This document shows, in pieces, positions 44,666 to 52,852 of a stretch of 64,000 nucleotides of DNA. How positions within the stretch are numbered: position 1 is the stretch's first letter; each line of letters opens with the position of its first letter. Source of the DNA: Streptomyces fodineus. GTDB lineage: Bacteria > Actinomycetota > Actinomycetes > Streptomycetales > Streptomycetaceae. The stretch covers positions 9,486,001-9,550,000 of the forward strand of contig NZ_CP017248.1 in NCBI RefSeq assembly GCF_001735805.1, written 5' to 3'. The notes beneath the pieces are model-generated. The model had not been told where the DNA came from and did not search any database. It was given only the letters and a program-made list of their open reading frames with translations. A program made the translations under genes and the position numbers.

Positions 44666-46153
44666 TCACGGCGCCGGGGCCGCCGGGCACGTGGCGTTGT
44701 CGGCCGGGAGACGCCCGGTGAGCAGGTAGCGGCTGCCGTGCCCATCCATGCAGGTGTTCCCGTCGAACAGGTACTGGCCGTGGTTGCCGCCGCCCGCGAC
44801 GACGAGGCGGGACCCGGCCAGCACCTGGTGCATGCGTCGTGCGCCCTCGACCGGGGTCGCCGGGTCGTCCTTGGACTGGAGCAGCAGGATCGGCGGTACC
44901 TTGGCGGAGCCGATCTTCACGGGCCGGGCCGTCGGCGCCTTCCAGAATGCGCAGGGCGCGCTGTACCAGGAGTTCAGCCAGGCGAACAGGGGAGCACCCG
45001 GAGCCGCCGACGCGGTGTCCCGGTGCCACGTCGCCCAGTTGCGGGGCCAGGCGTCGTCCACGCAGTTGTAGGCGAGCTGGGCCGGGTCGACGCCGCCGAG
45101 GGCGAGCTGGTCGGTTGCGCCGAGCAGCGTGCTCGCATCCCCGCGCCGGTAATCCGACACGGCCTGGGCCACGTTGCCCCAGTCCAGGTCGGTGTACATG
45201 GCGGAGGCGAGCAGATCGTCGATCTCCGCGCTGCCCGCCCTGCTCCCGGCGGGGTGAGCGTCCAGCCCCTTGCGGACGGCGTTCCACGCGGCCGACACCT
45301 GCGCCGCACTGGCGCCCAGGTGATAGGTCCCGTTCTTCGTGGCTGCCCAGGCGAAGAACTGGCCGGCCCGGTGCTGGAGCGCCGGGTCCTGCTCGTACTG
45401 CGAGGTGTAGGTGGTCACGGTCGGATCGACGACACTGTCGAGGATCATGCGGCCCGTGTGCGAAGGGAACAGTGTCGCGTAGGTGGCGCCGAGTTTCGTG
45501 CCGTACGAATACCCGAGGTAGTCCAGCTTGTCGCGGTGGAACGCGGTACGGATCCGGTCCATGTCGCGGGCCGCGTTCTCGGTCGTGATGTACGGCAGCA
45601 GGTCCTTGGAGCTCGCGCCGCACTGCTCGGCGATCTTGCGGGCCACGGTCAGCCGCGCCTGCTCCTGAGCATCCGTCGTCGGCGTGTACGGCGCGGCCGG
45701 ATGCTTGACCAGCTTGGCCGTGTCTCCGCAGGAGACCGGGGTGCTGGCGCCGACGCCGCGCGGGTCGAAGCTGACCACGTTGTACTGCGTGGCGACATCC
45801 TGGGGCAGCGAACTCCACACCAACTTCGCCGTGCCGATACCCGGTTCGCCCGGACCACCCGGGTTGACGACGAGAGTGCGGGGGGCGTTCAGGTCGCCGG
45901 CCATCGACAGGGTGAGCTTGATCTGCCGGCCGTTCGGCCTGGCGTAGTCGAGGGGCACCTTGAGGGTGGAACAGTAGGTACCGCGAGGTGCTTCGGAGCC
46001 GGTGGGGCAGGTGGACCAGTGGAGGGCGGCGGGCCCGGTGGCCGTGGCGACCACCCCCGTGGCGGCCGCCTGAGGCGCGGCGAGGATGACGAGCCCGAGA
46101 GTGGCGGCCAGGGCCGCACCATGTCGGCTGAAGGGAGAGGTCGTACTGAGCAA
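44666..46153 (-). CDS. Secreted alpha/beta hydrolase with TAP-like C-terminal domain
   Basis: The 495-residue protein starts at TTG 46153 with GCAGGA 4-5 nt upstream. A signal peptide covers about 1-32 (LGLVILAAPQAAAT). The core has the oxyanion region VVNPGGPGEPGIG, VVSFDPRGVGAS, and the nucleophile Ser216 in GYSYGTKLG. A TAP-like C-terminal domain supplies PILLLQSKDDPATPVEGARR (acid) and GGGNHGQYLFDG (His). Relatives are secreted tripeptidyl aminopeptidases (SlpD/SlpE type) that trim exported proteins. The presence of a nearby secreted protease inhibitor may be coincidental. Confidence 0.92.
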   Translation of the reverse strand: MLSTTSPFSRHGAALAATLGLVILAAPQAAATGVVATATGPAALHWSTCPTGSEAPRGTYCSTLKVPLDYARPNGRQIKLTLSMAGDLNAPRTLVVNPGGPGEPGIGTAKLVWSSLPQDVATQYNVVSFDPRGVGASTPVSCGDTAKLVKHPAAPYTPTTDAQEQARLTVARKIAEQCGASSKDLLPYITTENAARDMDRIRTAFHRDKLDYLGYSYGTKLGATYATLFPSHTGRMILDSVVDPTVTTYTSQYEQDPALQHRAGQFFAWAATKNGTYHLGASAAQVSAAWNAVRKGLDAHPAGSRAGSAEIDDLLASAMYTDLDWGNVAQAVSDYRRGDASTLLGATDQLALGGVDPAQLAYNCVDDAWPRNWATWHRDTASAAPGAPLFAWLNSWYSAPCAFWKAPTARPVKIGSAKVPPILLLQSKDDPATPVEGARRMHQVLAGSRLVVAGGGNHGQYLFDGNTCMDGHGSRYLLTGRLPADNATCPAAPAP

Positions 46154-46349
46154 GTGTTCCTGCTTTCAGATGAGTTCCACTGCTGCCGGAAAGCAAGATG
46201 AGGGGGAAGACGGAAAGGTTGACCCCGAGCCGCCGGCCCTCGGCCCGGCACCCCACGTCGCGTTGCCGGCCCTCGTCGTCGTACGCCACGGCCTCACACA
46301 TGGTGCTGCTGCCGTCCTGACCGTGCGCACCGTTTTCTACACTCACCGG

Positions 46350-46574
46350 ATGAGCAACTACACGTGCACCCATTGCGGCACCGTCGGTCTGATGGAAGGT
46401 TTCATCGAGGACGCCGGCGAGCACTCGCGTGGCTACGCGCGCTGGATAGAAGGCGCGTTGGAGCGGGGGATTTTCGGAGGTGCCAAGCGGATGGGCCGAC
46501 CTCGGCGGCAGATAGAGGCGTTCCGCTGTCCCAAGTGCGGGCACTTGGAACTGTTCGCCACCGGCGAGGCGTAG
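46350..46574 (+). CDS. Small zinc-ribbon protein
   Basis: The 74-residue protein starts at ATG 46350. Two CxxC pairs, YTCTHCGT at the N-terminus and FRCPKCGHLEL near the end, flank a helical middle (GYARWIEGALERGIFGGAKR). It is a two-knuckle zinc ribbon of the sort used for nucleic-acid or protein binding in small actinobacterial proteins. It is divergent from the TAP-type hydrolase gene. No weak ribosome site stands out; a GTG at 46323 is an alternative start. Confidence 0.75.
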   Translation: MSNYTCTHCGTVGLMEGFIEDAGEHSRGYARWIEGALERGIFGGAKRMGRPRRQIEAFRCPKCGHLELFATGEA

Positions 46575-47114
46575 TCGGTCCTCGTAGTCCCCGCACGCCC
46601 CGTACGGGCAGGCGCACGCCGTACGCCGGGGCCCTTCGGTCCTCGGCACCCCGCCCTTCCGCCGCGGTGTTGAGTGAGCGGGACGGGCCGTGGTGGTGAT
46701 CCGGCGCCGCCAGCATGACACGTTGGTGCGGTGCCCCTTCTGGCGTGCCTCACTGCGGGGCGGTCACGCGTCGCACGCACGCCACGCGCCGGGACCCCTG
46801 GCGCGGACACCGAACAAGCAGCGCCACTGCTCGGGACGCCGGCTCGCGAGCCTGCGCGGAGCACACATCCCCTCCTGTGCGCTCGCGGGAACCGGCGGCG
46901 GCCGGGCCGCCGCAATGGCCCGGCCGCGCCGCGAAGGCCAGGCGCCGGTCCCGAGCCGTGCCGGTCTGCGCTCAAGTACCGTAGCCCCGTGGGTGGTTCC
47001 GGGAACGGTCACCCGGAGCCCACGACCGGAAGTGAGCATCAGTTCAGCGGCCCCGCTCCACAGTCGAGGCCGGCCGTGTCACGCGGCGTGGTGCCTGGAA
47101 CCGTACACGCTCCT
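46575..47114. other. Gene-poor stretch, nothing recognised
   Basis: 540 bases between the zinc-ribbon and SnoaL-like genes. All open frames are Arg/Pro/Ala-rich shadows without motif or ribosome site. No strong hairpin was found. Confidence 0.5.
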
Positions 47115-47564
47115 TCAGTCCTCGCTCGGCCAGTCCCAGCCGAGCTGCAGGAACATTCCGAGGCGGTCGCTCACAGCACGGATCTCGGCGATCCTGCCTG
47201 CGCGTACGGTGAAGATCCAGATCTGTTCGACGTCACAACGTCGGCCGGTCGGCTCGGGCATCCGGGGGTGATGTCCGGTGTGTACGCCGCGCACCCGAAG
47301 CCGGGCTACGACCTCGTCACCCTCGGCGATGAGCTGTTCCGCACGGAAGCCGTCGTCCGGGTGCTCGGTGCTGAACGCGGCGAGCTGCTGCCGGAAGCCT
47401 TCTATCGCAGCGCCCGGCGCTTCGTCCTCACCGAAAATGATCTTGTTGTGGTCGATCACATCCGGTGCGAGGTACTGCACCCAGTCCTGACTCGAGCGGT
47501 CGTTGAGCGCGGTGATGAAGCCGAGGACGACCTGCTTGGGGCTGAAGGCGGTGGCGGAGGACAT
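47115..47564 (-). CDS. SnoaL-like (NTF2-fold) polyketide-cyclase-type protein
   Basis: The 149-residue protein starts at ATG 47564 with AGGAG 5 nt upstream (an in-frame GTG at 47570 overlaps the ribosome site). It has the cone-shaped NTF2 layout of SnoaL/ester cyclases: VVLGFITALNDRSSQDWVQY, DVIDHNKIIFGE, a helix FRQQLAAFSTEHPD and strands ending QIWIFTVRAGRIAEIRAVSD. Members bind hydrophobic small molecules and act as cyclases or hydrolases. The divergent TetR at 47687 and two perfect palindromes between them suggest induction by its ligand. Confidence 0.88.
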   Translation of the reverse strand: MSSATAFSPKQVVLGFITALNDRSSQDWVQYLAPDVIDHNKIIFGEDEAPGAAIEGFRQQLAAFSTEHPDDGFRAEQLIAEGDEVVARLRVRGVHTGHHPRMPEPTGRRCDVEQIWIFTVRAGRIAEIRAVSDRLGMFLQLGWDWPSED

Positions 47565-47600
47565 CTCCACTCCTGTGGTGTCGGGGAACGGGGTCGGATT

Positions 47601-47613
47601 CTTACGATGTAAG
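47601..47613. promoter_or_regulatory. TetR operator 1, CTTAC-GAT-GTAAG
   Basis: Perfect 5-bp arms with a 3-nt spacer, in the gap between the divergent SnoaL-like and TetR genes. Confidence 0.8.
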
Positions 47614-47635
47614 TTTTGCTGGGATCGATCCTTGC

Positions 47636-47648
47636 CTTACCTTGTAAG
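47636..47648. promoter_or_regulatory. TetR operator 2, CTTAC-CTT-GTAAG
   Basis: A second perfect copy of the same arms. Its centre lies 35 bp from that of operator 1. Both sites together can cover the promoters of both divergent genes. Confidence 0.8.
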
Positions 47649-47686
47649 AAAGTCAACCGCTCGGAGGGTTGGGGGAAGGGCGACGT

Positions 47687-48352
47687 ATGACGGCGGAGAA
47701 GCCGGGTGCGCGGCGCGGACGTGGCGAGCGCGCAGGACTGAGCCGGCAGCGAATCCTTGACGCGGCACTGGATCTGGTGGACCGCAGGGGGCTCAAGGCC
47801 CTGACGATGCGTTCACTCGGCGAGCAGCTCGATGTCGAGGCGATGACGCTCTATCACTACGTCCCGAACAAGGACGCCTTGCTCGACGGGCTGGTGGAGC
47901 AGGTGTTCCGAGCTGCCGTACCAGCGATGGACGGGTCCTCCGACTGGCAGGAGGCACTGCGTGAGTACGCCACGGCACTGCGCGAGGGTCTGCTACGGCA
48001 CCCGGCCATCCTTCCGCTCGCCGCCTCCCGTCCTGCGGTCACCCAGGCGACGCTCGACGGCATCGAGGGGTGCCTGCGCATGCTGACGGACAACGGTTTT
48101 CCACTCGGTCGTGCCTTGCATGCCCTCAACGCGCTGTCGGTGTTTGCGATCGGGCACGCCATCATGGAGGCACAGCTTGTCGTGGACGCGCACGAGTCGG
48201 GCGGCACGGGCTGGCTGGCCGAGTTGGAGGCGGAGCGATATCCGCTCATCGCCAAGGCCGCGCGCGATGGAGCAGGTGTGGACGACGAGGAACGCTTCAC
48301 CCTCGCTGTCGACGCGATGTTGCTCGGGTTCGACGAACTGCGCACGAGCTGA
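47687..48352 (+). CDS. TetR-family repressor (TetR_C class) of the SnoaL-like gene
   Basis: The 221-residue protein starts at ATG 47687 after GGGAAGGGC. The DNA-binding domain reads LSRQRILDAALDLVDRRGLK, then MRSLGEQLDVEAMTLYHYVP, the form typical of tetracycline-repressor-like proteins. The helical C-terminal domain (about 75-221) matches TetR_C, with LPLAASRPAVTQATLDGIEG. The two CTTAC-N3-GTAAG sites upstream are its likely targets. Confidence 0.93.
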   Translation: MTAEKPGARRGRGERAGLSRQRILDAALDLVDRRGLKALTMRSLGEQLDVEAMTLYHYVPNKDALLDGLVEQVFRAAVPAMDGSSDWQEALREYATALREGLLRHPAILPLAASRPAVTQATLDGIEGCLRMLTDNGFPLGRALHALNALSVFAIGHAIMEAQLVVDAHESGGTGWLAELEAERYPLIAKAARDGAGVDDEERFTLAVDAMLLGFDELRTS

Positions 48353-48750
48353 GCCCCCAGCCGCCGGCCATCGCCACCGCCACCTCATCGTCGCGTCCTG
48401 CCGCCCCGGCTCCCCACCGCGATCTCCGGCATCGAACCGGCCGCTGACCTTTCGGAGTTCGCGGGCGCTTCGAGAGCAATCGCATTCAATGATTGTCAGG
48501 TGGGTGAGGTATCCGAACGTGACCAGCGGATTTCTGGACGTGCCCGACACGCTGGCCAATTGTCGCTCAAAGTAACGGCGTGGTATGGCGTTGGCTGACA
48601 TCATCAACTGTACTCGCGGCAGCTCTTGACGACAGGTGGGCGGCGAGAGGGCTCAGTGCTGGTGTGACATGTGCCGAGAGGGAGGCCTTTTGGCGTCCGC
48701 ACGCCGAAGGCCGTCCGGCCGGTCCGTGGAACGTCTTGGGGAGGCCGTTG
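48353..48750. other. Intergenic stretch upstream of the TTA-containing membrane protein
   Basis: No supported gene. A minus-strand frame near 48440-48590 (RRYFERQLASVSGT, FGYLTHLTIIECDC) reads less like a shadow than usual and might be a relic, but has no start or family match. Confidence 0.35.
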
Positions 48751-49539
48751 ATGGGTTGGCTTCACCACACCTGGTTAATTGATTACGTGTTACCCGCTGC
48801 CGTGAGCGCTGCCATCGCCTGGGTTGGTTTGGCACGTGAGTTCTCCGGCAAAGGACGGCTGCTGGGCAGCTGGGCATCGTCTGGCCTGACGCTGCTCGTG
48901 CTGGCACTGATGGGTGCGGTGGCGGCCGGCGCGGTGGTGCTGCTGCCGCACGCGGCGTCGATTCCTCCGGTGATCGCGGGTGCCGCGACGGGGGCTACCG
49001 CGCTGCCCCGACGGAAGCAGGACGAGACGGCGCAGCCGTACGTCAAGTTCATGACACTGGGCATCGCCCTGGTCAGGGAGCGGCTGGTGCAGCGCGTGCA
49101 CCTCGACGCCTGTACCTGGTCGGACCGCTTTCTGCGCGGTATTGAAACGTCTGCCCAGCTCAGGGTGTTCGTCCACGATCTCAAGCTGTACCTGCTGGAG
49201 CGGCATCCGCTCGCCGCCGAGACCAAGACGATCAACGCCATCTACGCGGATGTAGAAAGGGCGATCGACGTGGCACTGGACGTGCAGACAGGGATCGACG
49301 AGGCGTGCCGTCAGGCTGGGCGTGAACCATCGGGTGATGAACTCGTCGCCCGTCGCCAGGCGTTCGGCACGGCTCTCGCGCAGTGCGGACACCTGCTGCA
49401 CTTCGCGTACGTTCACGGGCGCCGCAGCGAGAACGCAGAGCTCCAGACCCTGCGTGCGAAGGCGATGTCCAACGACGCGTTCCACAGTCCGGCTCTGCCA
49501 CCGCAGCGTCGCTGGTTCGACCGCTGGCTCACCCGCTGA
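48751..49539 (+). CDS. Membrane protein of unknown function with two TTA codons
   Basis: About 262 residues from ATG 48751, preceded by GGGGAGG at 6 nt; an in-frame start at 48580 lacks such a site. Two or three hydrophobic segments lie near the N-terminus (YVLPAAVSAAIAWVG, LTLLVLALMGAVAAGAVVLL, PVIAGAATGAT). A soluble helical domain of about 150 residues follows, with ETAQPYVKFMTLGIALVRER and IDVALDVQTGIDEACRQAGR. Codons 9 and 14 are TTA (48775-48777, 48790-48792), so in Streptomyces translation should depend on the bldA tRNA and be tied to development. The family is not recognised. It converges on a TTA-containing XRE gene. Confidence 0.75.
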   Translation: MGWLHHTWLIDYVLPAAVSAAIAWVGLAREFSGKGRLLGSWASSGLTLLVLALMGAVAAGAVVLLPHAASIPPVIAGAATGATALPRRKQDETAQPYVKFMTLGIALVRERLVQRVHLDACTWSDRFLRGIETSAQLRVFVHDLKLYLLERHPLAAETKTINAIYADVERAIDVALDVQTGIDEACRQAGREPSGDELVARRQAFGTALAQCGHLLHFAYVHGRRSENAELQTLRAKAMSNDAFHSPALPPQRRWFDRWLTR

Positions 49540-49596
49540 AAGAGGGCGCCAGCCGTGAGCGGCATGACGTCGTGACACAAGTGCCGGCCCCGAGGC

Positions 49597-49929
49597 TCAG
49601 TGACGGGTCGAGAGCCCGCTGCTCTTGATGGGCGACGCGTCCGTGCTGCCGCGGGCTTTGGCGTCCGTCGACTGCGGCCGGGGACAGAACGTGATCTGGA
49701 CGTCGGCATCCAGCGCCTCCGCTACGGCGGCGAGTGTCCGGACGGTCAGGTTCGCATCGCCGGACATGATCTGGCTGACGCGGCCCGGGCTGACGCCCAT
49801 CGCGGCCGCCAGATCGGAGCGGGTCTTGCCCTGCCCTGCCAGCAGGCCGGCCAGGGAGGCCGTAGCCTGCCGCGCTATCCGGGACGCCGCTAAGTTCGTC
49901 CGGCTTTCGTCACGGGCAAAAATGCCCAT
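49597..49929 (-). CDS. XRE-family helix-turn-helix regulator with a TTA codon
   Basis: The 110-residue protein starts at ATG 49929. A helix-turn-helix occupies about 33-75: KTRSDLAAAMGVSPGRVSQI, then GDANLTVRTLAAVAEALDAD. The domain then ends in the strand VQITF and a disordered Ser/Thr-rich tail. Size and layout recall antitoxin-type XRE proteins such as HigA. Codon 13 is TTA (49891-49893), making it bldA-dependent like its convergent neighbour. No toxin-sized gene is adjacent on the same strand. Confidence 0.85.
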   Translation of the reverse strand: MGIFARDESRTNLAASRIARQATASLAGLLAGQGKTRSDLAAAMGVSPGRVSQIMSGDANLTVRTLAAVAEALDADVQITFCPRPQSTDAKARGSTDASPIKSSGLSTRH

Positions 49930-50380
49930 GATTCACCCCCAACTCATGGAGAGACAACGCTCGTTGCCACTCCATCAGCATGCCACCTTTAGCTATGACT
50001 AAAAACTCGGTTGGTGGGAAATCTACGCCCTAAACTCGCCACCCAGGGTGCTGACCTGCGGTAGTCCACCGTGAATCGGACATAAAGTCACCCTGTTGGG
50101 TGATCGGCGCTGCTGCCGCCTGCCTGTGCACCTGCTGCCGGGCCGTCTGGATGGACGGCGTGGGCCTCCGGCCTTGGGCCTGGGGAGCTCGCTTGTCAGG
50201 GCATGCCCGCCGCTCAAAAGCCGACGCTCAAACCGCCGCTCGACCCCGTTTCTGTAGGCCGTCGGGGGCAAAGCACCCCGCGCCCCCTTGTGCCTGTCGC
50301 CAGGACACCCCACCACGCTGAACAATCGCCCTGGCCTTGCAGGCAGGCACCGGCTCGTACGGCGCAGAGGAGACCGACCG
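49930..50380 (+). promoter_or_regulatory. Carbonic anhydrase leader with element shared with 0.6 kb
   Basis: No separate gene is supported. Bases about 50195-50380 form the 5' leader of the carbonic anhydrase gene and resemble 597-763 of this window, including the last 20 or so bases up to the ATG. GAGGAGA at 50367-50373 is the ribosome site. The leader also holds an internal near-repeat, gccgctcaaaagccgacgct followed by caaaccgccgctcga. Confidence 0.45.
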
Positions 50381-51157
50381 ATGGACACAACAGGACGACT
50401 GGACCGTAGAACTGTGCTCGCCGGCTCACTCGCGAGCGCCGCGGTCGCCCTCGCGGGATGCACATCGACGAGCGCCGCCACTTCGGCAACGAGCCCCGCC
50501 ACTTCGGGGACGAGCCCCGCCACTTCGGGGACCAGCGCTTCACCCAGCGCGAGCCCGACCACCCCCGCCGCCGCGTTCGCGAGACTGATGGATGGCAATG
50601 AGCGCTGGGTAAGCGGAAATCTTCAGCATCCCGACCGGGATCCGAACCGGCGTCAGCTCGTGGCTCAGCAACAGGAGCCCTTCGGAGCGGTTCTCTCGTG
50701 CATCGACTCCCGAGTGCCGCCGGAACTTCTCTTCGACACCGGACTGGGCGACCTCTACGTGATGCGCACGGGCGCGCAGACCGACGGTCCGGTGGTCACT
50801 GGTTCCGTCGAGTACGGTCCCATGACGAGTGGCACCCCGCTGATCGTCGTCCTCGGGCATCAGCGCTGCGGCGCCGTCAAGGCGGCGTACGAGTCCCTGC
50901 GTGACGGCAAGCCTCTGCCCGGCAACCTGCAGGCGATCGTCAAGGCTCTGCGGCCAGCGTACGAGCAGGCGGTGAAGGAAGGCGGCGCGGACCCGGTCGA
51001 CACGATGGCCCGAGCCCAGGTCAAGTTGACCGCCACCGCACTTCGCTCCAACGCGGACCTCGCCCCGCTGGTACGCAAGGGTTCCCTGGCGGTAGTCGGC
51101 GGGTACTACTCACTCGACACCGGCAAGGTAGAAGTCCTGGTTGGCAAGCCTTCCTAA
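50381..51157 (+). CDS. Exported beta-class carbonic anhydrase lipoprotein
   Basis: The 258-residue protein has a strong GAGGAGA site 7 nt before the ATG. A twin-arginine-like signal (LDRRTVLAGSLASAAVALAG) ends in a lipobox with Cys27, so the protein should be exported and lipid-anchored. A Ser/Thr/Pro repeat linker (about 33-60) leads to a beta-carbonic anhydrase domain. Zinc ligands and dyad are Cys107, Asp109 and Arg111 in SCIDSRVPPE, and His160 and Cys163 in GHQRCGA. It interconverts CO2 and bicarbonate. Export of beta enzymes is known but uncommon. The usual RVAGN loop is replaced by MRTGAQT. Confidence 0.92.
   Translation: MDTTGRLDRRTVLAGSLASAAVALAGCTSTSAATSATSPATSGTSPATSGTSASPSASPTTPAAAFARLMDGNERWVSGNLQHPDRDPNRRQLVAQQQEPFGAVLSCIDSRVPPELLFDTGLGDLYVMRTGAQTDGPVVTGSVEYGPMTSGTPLIVVLGHQRCGAVKAAYESLRDGKPLPGNLQAIVKALRPAYEQAVKEGGADPVDTMARAQVKLTATALRSNADLAPLVRKGSLAVVGGYYSLDTGKVEVLVGKPS
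50477..50539 (+). repeat. Three 21-bp tandem repeats in the carbonic anhydrase linker
   Basis: Units at 50477-50497, 50498-50518 and 50519-50539 share gccacttcgg and encode the seven-residue repeat ATSATSP/ATSGTSP/ATSGTSA. The units keep the reading frame, so copy number could change linker length without frameshift. Confidence 0.85.
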
Positions 51158-51386
51158 CCGGTCGGACTGACGGAGCGACACCGGACCTCAGCCCCGAGGC
51201 ACAAGCGGTCTGCGTGAAGCCGTCGGCTTCTGGCCAAGGTCGTCCAGTCGCCCTATGGCGAGATACGTGCTCTGGAAGGGCCCGCGGGGAGCGATACCGC
51301 GGACGAGCACGCCGGGCACGTGCGGTAGGCCCTCGCCCTGGCCGACGTCTGGCGTTCCCTCTTGAGGTCTTGGGCCCGTGACCGGT

Positions 51387-51935
51387 TCAACCCCGGTCCG
51401 CGGTCATGAACTCGGTGATCAGCTCCGCCGGATTGGCGTGCGAGGTCAGCTGGAACATCGCGTCCGGGTCGAACATGTCGTACAGAATCACCGGGACCGG
51501 CCGTCCCAGTGCCGCCACGATCGTGCCGCTGTCGTGGAGATGCCGAGCGGCTGCGACGCACACCTCGTAGAACCACTCGACCAGTTGCTCGTGGCGATCG
51601 TCCGGCTCATCGTCGTCCTCGTACCAGAGCCCCCGGGACTCCGCCTCCCGCCGGTGCGAATCCGCGCCGTCCGGATCACGCCCGAGGATCCTCACCCCTT
51701 CAAGCCCGGTCTCCGGGAAGAACGCGTAACTCCAGCGCGCCTCCCAGGCGTCCGACGCCTCCCCCGCCGCGCCCGCGGCGTCGGCCTCGGTCGTGTAGCC
51801 GATCGCCACGTACGGGAACCGCGGATCCTGATCGACGCTGTCGATACGGAACGTCACCGCGTAGATCCCGGTGTCCGCCGGAAACGCTCCCACGACCTCT
51901 TCGGCGACCCGTTCCACATATTCCTGAAACGTCAT
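51387..51935 (-). CDS. Acidic cytosolic protein, DUF4303/immunity-like
   Basis: The 182-residue protein starts at ATG 51935 with GAGGGAGGGG upstream (the frame is open to 52184 without a better start). It begins MTFQEYVERVAEEVVGAFPA and includes YAVTFRIDSVDQDPRFPYVA, ARWSYAFFPETGLEGV, LVEWFYEVCVAAARHLHDSG and PVPVILYDMFDPDAMF. It is strongly acidic. The order resembles DUF4303-type proteins, some of which are immunity proteins of contact-dependent toxins. That link is tentative, and no toxin gene lies next to it. Confidence 0.6.
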   Translation of the reverse strand: MTFQEYVERVAEEVVGAFPADTGIYAVTFRIDSVDQDPRFPYVAIGYTTEADAAGAAGEASDAWEARWSYAFFPETGLEGVRILGRDPDGADSHRREAESRGLWYEDDDEPDDRHEQLVEWFYEVCVAAARHLHDSGTIVAALGRPVPVILYDMFDPDAMFQLTSHANPAELITEFMTADRG

Positions 51936-52205
51936 ATGACCCCTCCCTCGACCAGGCTGAAGATCATAAATTGCCGCCCGGCAGGCCGGCGGGGCCGAGG
52001 ACAACCGAGGGGTTCCTAAGAGTTGCCCTGGTCGCCAGCGTGTCGAACTGATCGGCACGAAGTCCAACCCGGCCGGAAAGGATCCAGGAGTCGTGAATGA
52101 ATACACACTGCGCCCCCATTGGGCGCGTCGAGTCGTCATTGACCGATCGGGCTGCGGCACCCCGGCAGCCCGACGAGGGAGCACCCGAGGCCTGGCTCGT
52201 CTTCG

Positions 52206-52800
52206 ATGACCGATACGCTCCGGCCCTGGACGGCCTGGCCCCGGGCTCTACGGTGTCCTGTGCGTGGACGAGACCGGCTTCGTGAAGAAGGGCCACGTCT
52301 CGGCGGGCGTCCAACGGCAGTACACCGGCAGCGTCGGATGCATCGAGAGCTCCCAGGTCGGCGAGTTCTGCGCCCACGCCACGAGCCGTGGCCGAGCGCT
52401 GATCGACCGTCGGCTCTAGCCGCCCGAGCACTCCTGGCGCACTGGCGGCGAGCGCCGCCAGGCTGCTGCCCGGATACCCGACGAGATCGAGTTCGCGACC
52501 AAGCCCCGCCTGGTGTTACGTCATCGCCGTGGTCTGCTCGACCAGGGTGCACATCAACCACGGCCGCACCCTGTCCGCGCGGACAACGTCGTAGGCCGGC
52601 TGCACACCACTGCCCGGCACCGGCAGAGTGCCGGAACGGGTGTGAAGGGTCTGCGCTACTGCGACTGGGCCTGGTTGCACATCGAGGGCGGGCGTCAGCC
52701 ACCGCCCCCGCTTATCCGCTGCAACCGCACCACCGGTGAACTCGCCTGCTACCTGTGCTGGTCGCCCACCTCGGTGCCCGGACCAGTCCGCCGATCCGCA
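52206..52800 (+). pseudogene. IS701-family transposase relic
   Basis: The catalytic segment reads CVDETGFVKKGHVSAGVQRQ with GEFCAHATSRGRALIDRRL about 52257-52420, the DDE-type core of IS701 transposases. A separate frame at 52630-52790 supplies DWAWLHIEGG, LIRCNRTTGELACYLCWSP and the Val-Pro that follows in intact copies. Frameshifts and stops separate the pieces, and roughly half of the 400-residue transposase is missing. I could not find terminal inverted repeats. Confidence 0.8.
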
Positions 52801-52852
52801 CCACCGCGCCCGCGGCAGAGACCCGATCAAACTGACCGTCCCGGAGATCTGG

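Noticed and set aside
50477..50539. A CRISPR-like repeat array
   Set aside because: The three 21-bp units are directly adjacent without spacers and encode an in-frame Ser/Thr/Pro linker.
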